Shown here piece after piece: positions 10,001 to 20,100 of a stretch of 64,000 nt of DNA. Every line of letters starts with the position of its first letter. The first letter of the stretch is position 1. The DNA is from G965240365 sp965240365 (lineage in GTDB: Bacteria; Pseudomonadota; Gammaproteobacteria; Eutrophobiales; Eutrophobiaceae), in the NCBI GenBank assembly GCA_965240365.1, contig OZ251218.1, positions 2,728,001 to 2,792,000 on the forward strand, given 5' to 3'. Below the pieces are notes generated by a model. The model saw only the letters and a list, made by a program, of their open reading frames with translations, was not told the DNA's origin and did no database searches. The position numbers were made by a program, and so were the translations under genes.

Positions 10001-11103
10001 CGTACAGCGGCAGCCTCACGTTCACCACGGCCAGCGTTATCCAGAGCGCGGCCGGCGCGCTGACCGTCCGCGGCAGCCTGCGCCTGGAAACCCCCGCCGT
10101 GGGCGATGCGGCCGCCCGCGCGCACGGCCTCACCGTAAAAGGCGCGGGCGATGTCATCCTCTCCGGCCGCATCAGCGGCGCGGGCGGCCTGATTAAAGGC
10201 ACTGCGGTCACCGACACGGGCCGCCTCACGCTCTCCGGCACAAGCCCCAACACCTACGCCGGCGCGACCGCCGTCAATCATGGCGTGCTGCGGATCCGCA
10301 AGGCCGGCGCGCTGGGCGCGGCCACGAGCGCGGCCACGGACGACACCACCGTGGCCGCCGGCGCGACCCTGGAACTCGACCCCGCGACCGGCAACCTCAC
10401 TATTGACGCCAACGAGGGCCTGAGCCTGGCCGGGCAGGGCGCGCTCAGCGCCAGCGCCAGCGCCCGCCTCGGCGCGCTGCGCAACACGCGCGGGGACAAC
10501 ACCCTCAGCGGCAATATCGCGCTCACGGGCGACGCCACCCTCCACGTCGGCGCGGGCGCGACCCTGACCGTCACCGGCGCCATCGGCCATGCCACCGGGT
10601 CTCCTGCCGGGTCCGCCTTCGGCCTGAGCAAGACCGGCGCGGGCCGGCTCACGCTGAACGGCCAGAACACCTACACCGGCCTCACCAACATCAAACAGGG
10701 CGCGCTCGCCATCGGCCGCAGCAACGGCATCAACGCGGCCAGCCGCCTGGTCGTGGGCCAGTTGCGTAGTGGCGCGACCGGCCCGGTCGAGGGCGAGTTT
10801 ATCCTGGGCGCCTATAACCAGACCTTCAGCGGCGTGCAACTCAACGCCGGTTCCATCACGGCCAGCCCGGTTGCGCCCACCACGGATGGCGTCGCCAGCA
10901 CCGGACAGGGCGTGCTGACCGTCACGCCGCGCCGTGCCACCGCGCGCACGGCCGCCAACCAGGGCGTCGGCGAATTTGACCTGCGCGCCGGCGAGATTCA
11001 GGCCATCCTCAACGGCCCGGCCGACATCATCAAAGACTCCGACGGGACCACCACGGCAGGCCAGACCCCCACCGGCAATGCGAAGACATCGGCGGCGTGG
11101 TGA
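4078..11103 (+). CDS. giant adhesin, fragment 3 (beta-strand repeats)
   Basis: This fragment of about 2,340 residues consists almost wholly of autotransporter-associated beta-strand repeats (Pfam PF12951/TIGR02601 type). The core pattern is GGLxKTGAGTLTLSGxNTYTG followed by a TxVxxGTLxIxxSxALG segment. Such repeats form a long right-handed beta-helix passenger at the cell surface. There is no own start: the GTG lies mid-repeat and sequence of the same protein reads on from upstream frames. The fragment ends at 11103 because one base is missing near 11081. In the shifted frame the text continues as EDIGGVVTLTYTGDHLYTG, matching the paralogous segment ADIGGTVRLSYTGSHLYTG near 21405. Codon usage is extremely GC-rich, which also creates long antisense open frames. 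Function is inferred to be adhesion or biofilm formation. Confidence 0.85.
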   Translation: MIPRLNLGANNLTLYTGSGSVINFWGPVLTNLSGAYSSGTLTVTGTGNFIKAGPGTLNIGRAFGATRLNHTGNTEIQGGTFNAVHSIANFSISNNKLVIKGGTLNIGAKNYTIGSLRMTGGAINGTGTLTLNNANSTPAGRRNFILESGTVNAVLGGNAGLLKEGAANSLVTLTRANTYTGATRIGRGTLRINHPEGLGAASGSVTILRDGILESALATSTQPLMFRTGQTLTLNGGILRLRKSHADTSAGTFSNPIILNALAGTTVGRDTVSFIEHRLVGPTNTTANCTLTACDRTTTLSDLSLGHTLGIRTSKTGNLTGNYNSNVRVSGNLQLRGNNNTHTGLIKEGAGDLKLDGTSNYTGPTTINGGSLTLGRTNAISTSSRLIINNGATLNMGDFNQTLKGLRLNNGNIKANARLATASLTERGVLTVTPRAGTETAAEGLGEFDVRKGSIEAILRGQNINLIKRSDGTTAAIQTETGSPNDIGGTVRLSFAGAHPLTGDVTIEAGRLIITGTLAGGTLSVRGTYDLKGVNRSWTGVTLISGRIIDTGTQADPTVKGALTVTGTFNLQSGTVSAKISGAGGLVKNQVNDTTPGKVTLSNAGNDYNGAITINKGTLAITSAGALGAGTSAITVNSGGTLALEPATGSLTLSRALNLVGGALASLRGNNNIWSGAISLRGTGANVVNIIRSAAGSTLTVNRDLSLQFGTTATARNLKIKGMGNVVLSGVISGLGGLIKGDPAGDAGRLTLSGDNTFAGAVTVNHGVLRVEHNNALGTAPGNVASTTTVNDGATLDLAGDAGGLSIASAESLTLSGAGAASVPGEPKLRNISGNNTLNGNIQLRNDVPIHAAANTTLTLAGVISRATSVSSAVGLSKTGAGTLKLTGINTYQGNTSIDEGELELDNASGNVIAQSANVILATGSGSPKLSITTNQTLRSLQGGGEVAITSGQRLTVNQIAGANTTYNGVISGAGGAGGGLTKTGTGTLTLGGQNTYAGTTLVNAGKLAITHAEALGATGDGNGTTVASGATLELRGRASFDASGTLNGYSNITVAENLTLNGGTLRNLHGFNILSGTITLGADSLIDSHRDEDTVVGTIDPGQPGCPGTEACESKGLPGRLSLSGVISSGTGNYGLTKIGEHNLVLSGANTYGGETIVAQGALTASHNSALGATTGANAGTIVYNNANLSLQGNTDNPNIAIGAEALTLAGGSLNSGTGDNSWAGDIALDVTRVRNNTTGTVTLGTTSATSAINALRGNLRISGSINLSSGMSTAARAHTLEIFTTPAFGATPASAVTISGNISGAGGNLTKLGGGKLTLSGTNTYTGLTQIGRAATTAALAVSGGELELQRGNAIANGGAVNLANVANTKLTVTRGETIGALSGGGAAGGNIQIESGQTLTVNQSGPTSYNGLIRGAGGLEKTGTGALTLGGANTYGGTTLVSGGALIITNSRALGATGAAAGTTVSNGATLRLGGNNLDVAEALNLGGTLDNPAGDNEYSGAITLTGTGTLASAAGHTLIVSGNIGGAGGLSKTGAGTLTLSGTGDNNYAGATNVAAGILRIRKSSALGSTAGATTVAGGATLELDSANGNLSIAETLSLAGEGVLGDPGNLFSGVGALRNVRGNNTLSGTITLAGHVRIYSYRRDAGDTANRLTLSGNIGETAGAEFDLTKIGAGKLTLSGTNTYTGVTTIEEGELELANTDTTDGNQGAIHDSSAVDLGTVAGARLTVTNSETIGTLSGGGAAGGTIQIESGQTLTVNQGADGGEYSGRIGGAGNLVKKGVGDLMLRAANDYSGTTRVEEGTLAITHESALGTAAGATTVDADATLRLEGDNLNVAEALNLSGTLANEGDNEYSGAMTLTGTGTLDSEANSTLTVTGNIGGTGGLEKTGAGMVALMGTGTNTYAGVTNVNAGILRIGKNSALGAATTAGNTTVAAGATLQLAAPGTDSLTITESLSLAGGALGNLRGNNTYSGSLTFTTASVIQSAAGALTVRGSLRLETPAVGDAAARAHGLTVKGAGDVILSGRISGAGGLIKGTAVTDTGRLTLSGTSPNTYAGATAVNHGVLRIRKAGALGAATSAATDDTTVAAGATLELDPATGNLTIDANEGLSLAGQGALSASASARLGALRNTRGDNTLSGNIALTGDATLHVGAGATLTVTGAIGHATGSPAGSAFGLSKTGAGRLTLNGQNTYTGLTNIKQGALAIGRSNGINAASRLVVGQLRSGATGPVEGEFILGAYNQTFSGVQLNAGSITASPVAPTTDGVASTGQGVLTVTPRRATARTAANQGVGEFDLRAGEIQAILNGPADIIKDSDGTTTAGQTPTGNAKTSAAW

Positions 11104-14100
11104 CACTGACTTATACCGGCGACCACCTCTACACCGGCTCGGTCAGCATCCTGGCCGGGCGTCTGGTCGTGCGGGGCAACCTGCCCTCCAGCATCCTCAT
11201 CGTGCAGGGCGGCGTCCACGACCTCAGGGGCCGGCCGGAAAGCTATCGCGGCGTGCGCCTGATTTCAGGCAGCATCATCGACTCGGGCCGGGCCGTGGAA
11301 GGCAGCGAGACGCGCGTCAAAGGCAGCCTCACGGTCAACGCCGACACCCGCAGCGGCGAAAGCTACGGGGAATTTGACCTCCGAAGCGGCACGGTCAGCG
11401 CGACCCTGGCGGGCAGCGGCGCGCTGGTCAAGCGCACGGGCGTCACGACCGCGGACAGGAACCCCGGCGGCCTCGTGACGCTGAGCGGCAACAACACCTA
11501 CAGCGGCCAGACCACCGTCGAGGCCGGCGTCCTGCGTATCACCCACGCCAACGCGCTCGGCACGCCGGCCACGGGCGAGACCAACACCACGGTCCGAAGC
11601 GGCGCGACCCTGCAACTCTCGGGCGGCGTCAGCTTCTCCAATCGCGAGATACTGACCCTGAGCGGCCAGGGCGTGGCCGCAGATGTATTCACATACAGTT
11701 CATCACCGCCCCTGGGCGCGCTGCACAGCCTCAGCGGCAACAACACCTGGAATGGCGCGATCAACCTCGGCGCCCCCGCCAAGATCAACGCCCAGGGCGC
11801 CTTTGTCCGTCAAACGCGGCTGCAAGAGGGGCAGGTTTACACCCTGAGGCTGACCGGTCAGATCAACAACCGGGGCCATAACCTGACCCTGAGCGCGTTC
11901 GCCGGCGTGTTTGAAGTACAGTTTCAATCGGGCGCCCATCGCCGCGCCGCCGCCACCATCGAAGTCTCGCCGGCCGGCGCGGGCCCGGCCATCACCGGCG
12001 CGGGCGGCCTGATCAAGGCCGGCGGTGGCCCCGAGTGCGCTACTGCCGGCGAGTGCGCTACTGCGGATACTTTGCAAAACAGCCGGGTCACGCTGGCCGG
12101 CGCCAGCGACTATACGGGCCAGACCACCATCAACGCCGGCGAACTGTGGCTGACCCACGCGGAGGCCCTGCCGGGCGCGCTCAACCTCGCCAATCAGGCC
12201 GGCGCCCAGCTTGTGGTCGCGGCCAACGCCACCATCGGCAGCCTGAGCGGGGGCGCCCCGTCCACGGCCAGCGGCAACGCCCTGGACAACGGCCGGATTA
12301 TCATCCTCAAGGGCTACACCCTGACCATCAACCAGACCACGGCCGGGACCTACGGCAGCCGCATCATTGAGCAGGACCCCGACCCGGTTCCCAACCCGGC
12401 CCCGGGCGGGGCGAACCTGGTCAAGACCGGCGCGGCGCGGCTCACCCTGACCGGAGACAGCGCCTACACGGGCACGACCACGGTCAGCGGCGGCGCGCTG
12501 AACATCCGCCAGCCCAACGCCCTCGGCCCGACCACGGGCGCGGCGGGGCGCGTCACCGTCAACGGCGGCACGCTCGAACTCCAGTTCAACACCGGCCCCC
12601 GGACCTTCGGCAAGAACCTGCGCCTGGCCGGGCCGGGCGCGCTCAGCGACCCGGACGACACCGCCAGCGCCCGCCTCGGCGCGCTGCGCAGTATTCGTGG
12701 CACCAACACCCTGTCCGGCCGGATCACACTCACGGGCAACGCCACCCTCTACAGCGCCACGGGCGCGGACCTCACGCTCGCGGGCATCATCAGCCACGGG
12801 GCCGGGTCCTTCGGCCTGCTCAAGCGGGGCGCGGGCGTCCTCACGCTGACCGCGGCCAACACCTACACCGGCCGGACCGACATCCAGCAGGGCGAACTGA
12901 GACTGAACCACAGCGGCGGCAACGCCCTTCACAACACCAGCGCCGTCAACCTGAGCGCGGACAACAGCAGCAGCAACACCGCCAAGCTGAGCGTGCTCAC
13001 CAATGAGACCATCGGCGCGCTCTCCGGCGGCAGCGCGACCGGCGGCAATGTCGAGATCAGCAAGGGCGTTACCCTGACCGTGAACAGCGTCGCGGGCGCG
13101 AACACCACCTATAATGGCCTGATCCGCGAGGTCGGCGCGTCCACCATCACAACGCGCGCCAACCTCATCAAGACCGGCGCGGGCCGGCTCAGGCTGACCC
13201 GCCCCAACGAGTACACGGGGACGACCACGGTCAGCGGCGGCGTGCTCGCCATCGCCAGCAACCAGGCGCTGGGCACGGGCGCGGGCGCGGCGGGGGGCGT
13301 CACCGTCAACGGCGGCACGCTGGAACTTGCCACCAGCGGCGGCGCCGTCAGCTTCTCCAAGCTGCTGACCCTGCACGGGTCGGGCCATGACAACCAGGGC
13401 GCGCTGCGCAATGCCACCGGCGTCAACACCTGGGCCAGTGTGATAACGCTTGGGGATGCGGCCCTCATCCGCAACGTCAACCCCGCCACGGTCGACAGCC
13501 TGATTCTGAGCGGCGGCGTCAGCGGGACCAACCGCGACCTGACCGTGGCCGGCGCGGGTCATACCCTGATATCCAGCGCGCTTGCCACGGGCGCGGGCAA
13601 TCTGCTGAAGCAGAGCGCGGGCACGCTCACGCTGAGCGGGACCAACACCTACACGGGCACGACCACGGTTGACGGCGGCACGCTGGCCATTACCGGCAGC
13701 GGCGCGCTGGGCGCGGGCACGGTCAGGGTCAACAGCGGCGGCGTGCTGGCGCTGAGTTCCGACCCGGACGGAACCAGCCTCACCCTGAACCGGGCGCTGA
13801 CCCTGAACGGCGGCGCGCTGGGCAATGTCCGGGGTAATAACATCTACAGCGGCGCGCTGACGCTCACCGACGACAGCGTCATTCGCAGCACCTCCGGCAC
13901 GCTGACCGTCAGCGGCCCCCTGAAGCTGCAAACCGACGCCGTGAGCGAGACGGCCGCCATCCCCCACGACCTGACCGTCGCCGGGGCCGGCAATGTGGGC
14001 CTCTCCGGGATTATCAGCGGCGCGGGCGGTCTGAACAAGACCGGCGGCGGCACGCTCACGCTCTCCGGCGCGAACACCTACAGCGGCGACACCCTCGTCC

Positions 14101-17100
14101 GGGGCGGCACGCTCGCGCTCGGCGCGTCTGATCGCATTCTGAACACCGGCAAGCTGGTCATTGATGGCGGCACGTTCAGCATGGGGGCCTTTAATGAGAC
14201 CGTGGGCGGTGTGGAACTGAAAGGCAACGGCAATATCAGCGGCACGGGCACGCTGACGCTCAACAACGCGGGCGCCGGCGAGGCCAACCGCCGCAACTTC
14301 ATCCTCGAAAGCGGCACGGTCGGCGTCATCCTCGCGGGCAGCGCGGGGCTTATCAAGCAGGGCGCGGCGGACACCCTGGTCACCCTCGCCCGCGCCAACA
14401 CCTACACGGGCGAGACCGAGATTAATGGCGGCACGCTGCGCATTAACGACCCCAACGGGCTGGGCGGCACGGGCGCGAGCAGTGGCACGACGATCAACAG
14501 TGGCGGGATTCTGGAATCGGCGCTGGTCACATCTACTCAGACCATAATGATTAACGCGGGAGAAGCCCTGACCCTGAATGGCGGCGTCCTGCGTCTGCGG
14601 AAACAATATACAGATACAACGAACCGAACGTTCGGCAACAGCATCACACTCGGCGCTGACAGCGCCATTGAGCATAGACTTGTTAACCCGACCAGTATCT
14701 TAGGTTTATGCGGGGGCGACGTTTGTGACCGGACCACGACCCTGAGCGGCAACCTGGTTCTGCAAAGCGCCAGCGGCGGGACCACCACCGGCCATACCCT
14801 GACCATAAGGACGCGGAAGACCGGCCAGCTTTTCGGGAACTACATTTCCAGCGTCGTGCTCAGCGGCAATATCAGCGGCGCGGGCGGTCTGATCAAGGAA
14901 GGCGCGGGCGACCTGCGGCTGACCGGGACCAGCAACACCTACACCGGCCCGACCACCATCGACGGCGGCAGCATCACGCTCACCAGAAACGACGCCATCT
15001 CCACCGCCAGCCGCCTTGTTATCAACAACGGCGCGACCCTGGCGATGGGCGCCTTCAACCAGACCCTGAGGGGCTTGCAACTGAACGATGGCAACATCAC
15101 GGTCAACAACGCCCGGCTCGGGGGCACCACGGAAGCCGCGCTCGGCGCCACCGCGCGCGGCGTGCTGACCGTGACCCCCGCGCGCGTGGCGGCTGACCCG
15201 GACGGCAAGGGCGAATTTGACGTGCGCAAGGGCACGATCGCCGCCATCCTGCGCGGGACCAACATCAACCTCATCAAGCGCTCGGACGGCACGGCCACGG
15301 CGGCCGACCCCGACGACATCGGCGGCACGGTGCGCCTGAGCTTCGCGGGCGCGCACCCGCTCACGGGCGAGGTCACCATCGAGGCCGGGCGGCTGATTAT
15401 TGACGGCACGCTGAGCGGCGGCGTGCTGACCGTGCGCGGGACCTACGACCTCAAAGGCCGCGACCGCAACTGGACCGGCGTGCGCCTGGTGTCGGGCCGT
15501 ATTATCGACAGCGGGCGGGAAGTGGCTGACGGCAGCGGCGGCACGCGCACCGAATACGGCGCCCTGACCATCAGCGGGACCTTCAACCTGGAAAGCGGCC
15601 TGGTCAGCGCCAGACTCTCCGGCACGGGCGCGGCGCTGAGCAAGAACGCCGCCACCGGCGAGAATCCCGACCTCGTCACCCTGAGCAACCCCGGCAACGA
15701 CTACACCGGCCTGACCACCGTCAACAACGGCACCCTGCGCATCACCAACAGCGGCGCGCTGGGCGCGGGCCGGGTTGTGGTCAGCAGCGGCGGCACGCTG
15801 GAACTGAACCCCGCCGAGGGTAGCAACCTTGACCTGAGCCAGGCCCTGACCCTGGCCGGCGGCGCGCTCGCCAGCCTGCGCGGCAACAATATCTGGCGCG
15901 GCAATGTCGGGCTCACCGCCAACAACAGCACCATTCGCAGCGCGGCGGGCAGCACGCTGGATGTCCGCGGCCCCTTGAGCCTGCAATCCGGCGAGACCCC
16001 CGCGGCCCGCAACCTCACCATAAGAGGCGCGGGCAATGTCGTCCTCTCTGGCATCATCAGCGGCCTCGGCGGTCTGATCAAGGGCGTGGACGCCACCGAC
16101 AGCGGCCGGCTCAGGCTCACTGGTGACAACACCTTCGCGGGCGCGGTCAGTGTCAACCACGGCGTGCTCCGCGTTGCGCACAACAACGCGCTGGGCACGG
16201 ACCCTGCAAACGCGGCCAGCACGACCACCGTGGCCGCCGGCGCGACCCTGGAACTGGCCCCCGCGAGCGGCGACCTGACTCTGGCCGCCACCGAAACCCT
16301 GAGCCTGGCCGGGGACGGCGTCAATACCGCCGCGGAAGGCGACCCGGCGGTGTATCTCGGCGCGCTGCGCAATGTCAGCGGCAACAACACCGTCAACGGC
16401 GCGATTACGCTCGCGGGCGATGTCACCATTTACAGCGCCAGCGGCGCGGCTAACGGCCTCACGCTCGCGGGCAACATCGGCCACGGGACAACCGCGTATG
16501 GCCTGAGCAAGACCGGCGCGGGCAAGCTCACGCTCAGCGGCGCGAACACCTACACGGGCGACACCAATATCAACGCGGGCGAACTGGAACTTCAGGGCGG
16601 GGCCGCCCTGGCCGATAACGCCGCTGTTGACCTGGGCACGGTCCCCAGCGCCAGACTCACCGTCACCAACAGCGAGATCATCGGTTCGCTCTCCGGCGGC
16701 GGCGCGGCGGGCGGTCATATCCAAATCGAAAGCGGCGAGACCCTGACCGTGAACCAGACCGCGGACCTCGAATACAACGGCCGCATCGGCGGCCTGGGCA
16801 ACCTGAAAAAGACCGGCACGAACACGCTCACGCTGACCGGGGCCAATGACTACGAAGGGACCACCGAGGTTGACGCGGGCACGCTGGCTATCTCCCGCAG
16901 CAGCGGGCTCGGGACTGCGGACGGCGGGACCACCGTAAACGCCGGCGCGACCCTGAAACTGGATGGCGACAACCTCAGCGTGGCCGAGGACCTGAACCTT
17001 TCCGGCACGCTGGCCAACGCGGGCGACGGGAACATTTGGAGCGGCGCGCTGACGCTCACGGGCACGGGCACGCTGGACAGCGGGGCCGGCGAGACCCTGA

Positions 17101-20100
17101 CCGTCAGCGGCGCTATCGGCGGCGCGGGCGGCCTGAACAAGACCGGCGTGGGCGTGGTCGCGCTCATGGGCACGGGCGTGAACACCTACGCCGGGGCGAC
17201 CAATGTCAATGCGGGGATCCTGCGCGTTGGCAAGAGCAGCGCGCTCGGCACACCGGCCGCCCCGACCGGCGGAACAACGCCCATCACCAACACCACGGTC
17301 GCGGCCGGCGCGACCCTGGAACTGGCCCCCGCGGCCGGCATCAGCGGCCTGACTCTGGCCGCCACCGAAAGCCTGAGCCTGGCCGGGGACGGCGTCAATA
17401 CCGCCGCGGCCGGCGACCCGGCGGTGTATCTCGGCGCGCTGCGCAATGTCAGCGGCAGTAATACCGTCAGCGGTACGATTACGCTCGCGGCCGATGCCAC
17501 CATTCACAACGCCGCCCCCGGGGGCAACAGCCTCACGCTGGCCGGCATCAGCGGCGCGCATAATCTGACCGTTACGGGCGCCGGCAATACCACCATCAAC
17601 GGCATTATCGCCATTGGCGCGGGCCGGCTGAGCAAGGCCGGCACGGGCCGGCTCACGCTCACGGGCGTGAACAGCTACACGGGCGACACCCATATCAACG
17701 ATGGCGAACTGGAACTTGACAACGCCGACGGCAACAACGTCATCGCCCAAAGCGCCAATGTCATCCTGGCCTCTACCGGCAGCCCCAAACTGAGCATCGC
17801 CAGCAACCAGACTATCCGCTCGCTGCGCGGCGGCGGCGAAGTCGCCATCGCCGCCAGCCAAAGGCTGACCGTGGACCAGGCCGGCAACACGACCTACAAC
17901 GGCCTCATCCGCGGTACGGGCGCGGGCGGCCTCACCAAAGACGGCACGGGCACGCTCACGCTCGGCGGCGCGAACACCTACGGCGGGACCACCCTGGTCA
18001 ACGCCGGCGCGCTGGTCATTACCCATAGCAACGCGCTCGGCCTGGCCACGGCCGGCAACGGGACCAGCGTGGCCAGCGGCGCGACCCTGCGGCTTAGCGG
18101 CAATAATCTTGCCGTGGCCGATGCCCTGAGCCTTTCCGGCACGCTGGCCAACACGGGCGGCAATAACGAATACAGCGGCGCGCTGACGCTCGCGGGCACG
18201 GGCGCGCTGGACAGCGCGAGCGGCCGAACCCTGACCGTCAGCGGCGCTATCGGCGGCGCGGGCCGCCTGAGCAAGACCGGCGCGGGCGTGGTCGCGCTCT
18301 CCGGCACGGGCGATAACACCTACGCCGGGGCGACCAATGTCGCCGCCGGGATCCTGCGGATCCGCAAGAGCAGCGCGCTCGGGGCCGCGACCACGGCCGG
18401 CAACACCACCGTGGCCGCCGGCGCGACCCTGGAACTCGACTCGGCGAGCGGCAACCTCACGATTGCCGAAAACCTGGAACTGACCGGGCAGGGCGTCAAT
18501 ACCGCCGCGGACGGCGCCCCGCCGGTGTATCTCGGCGCGCTGCGCAACGTCAGCGGCGACAACACCGTCAACGGCACGATTACGCTCGCGGGCGACACCA
18601 CCATTTACAGCGCCGGCGGCCGGAATAACAGCCTCACGCTCGCGGGCGTTATCAGCCACGGGGCAACCGCCTATGGCCTGCGCAAGATTGGCGCGGGCAA
18701 GCTCACGCTCACGGGCGCGAACAGCTACGAAGGCGACACCGACATCGACGCGGGCGAACTCGAACTCAACAACAGTGACAGCGCCGCCCTGCACGATAGC
18801 TCCGCCGTCAAGCTGGCCAATGTCGCCGGCGCTCAACTCACCGTCACCAACAGCGAGACCATCGGCGCGCTCTCCGGCGGCGGCGCGGCGGGCGGCAATA
18901 TCGCCATTGCCAGCGGCGAGAGGCTGACCATAAACCAGGCCGGCAACACGAGCTACAGCGGCCTCATCCGCGGCGCGACCGCGGCCGGCCTCAGCAAAGA
19001 CGGCACGGGCACGCTCACGCTCGGCGGCGCGAACACCTACGGCGGGACCACCCTGGTCAACGCCGGCGCGCTGGTCATTACCCATAGCAGCGCGCTCGGC
19101 CTGGCCACGGACGGCAACGGGACCAGCGTGGCCAGCGGCGCGACCCTGCGGCTTAGCGGCAATAATCTTGCCGTGGCCGATGCCCTGAGCCTTTCCGGCA
19201 CACTGGCCAACACGGGCGGCAATAACGAATACAGCGGCGCGCTGACGCTCACGGGCACGGGCGCGCTGGACAGCGCGAGCGGCCGAACCCTGACCGTCAG
19301 CGGCGCTATCGGCGGCGCGGGCGGCCTGAACAAGACCGGCGCGGGCACGCTCGCGCTCATGGGCACGGGCGATAACACCTACGCCGGGGCGACCAATATC
19401 AATGCAGGGATCCTGCGCATCGGCAAGAGCAGCGCGCTCGGCACGCCGACGAGCGGCGCCAACGGCGGGACCACCGTGGCCGCCGGCGCGACCCTGGCAC
19501 TCGCGGGCGGTAGCAGCGGCCTGACCCTGGCCGCTACCGAAAGCCTGGAACTGACCGGGCAGGGCGTCAATACCGCCGCGGAAGGCGCCCCGGCGGTGTA
19601 TCTCGGCGCGCTGCGCAATGTCAGCGGCGACAACACCATCAACGGCACGATTACACTCGCGGGCACCACCACCATTTACAGCGCCGGCGGCACGGGTAAC
19701 AGCCTCACGCTCGCGGGCGTCATCAGCCACGGGGCAACCGCGTATGGCCTGCGCAAGATTGGCGCGGGCAAGCTCACGCTCAAGGGCGCGAACAGCTACG
19801 AAGGAGACACCCACATCGACGCGGGCGAACTGGAACTTGACAACACCGACGGCAACAACGTCATCGCCCAAAGCGCCAATGTCATCCTGGCCACTACCGG
19901 CAGCCCCAAACTGAGCATCGCCAGCAACCAGACTATCCGCTCGCTGCGCGGCGGCGGCGAAGTCGCCATCGCCGACAGCCAAAGGCTGACCCTGAACCAG
20001 GCCGGCGATACGAGCTACAACGGCGTCATCAGCGGCGCGGGCGCGGCCGGCCTCACCAAAGACGGCACGGGCACGCTCACGCTGACCGGCGCGAACACCT

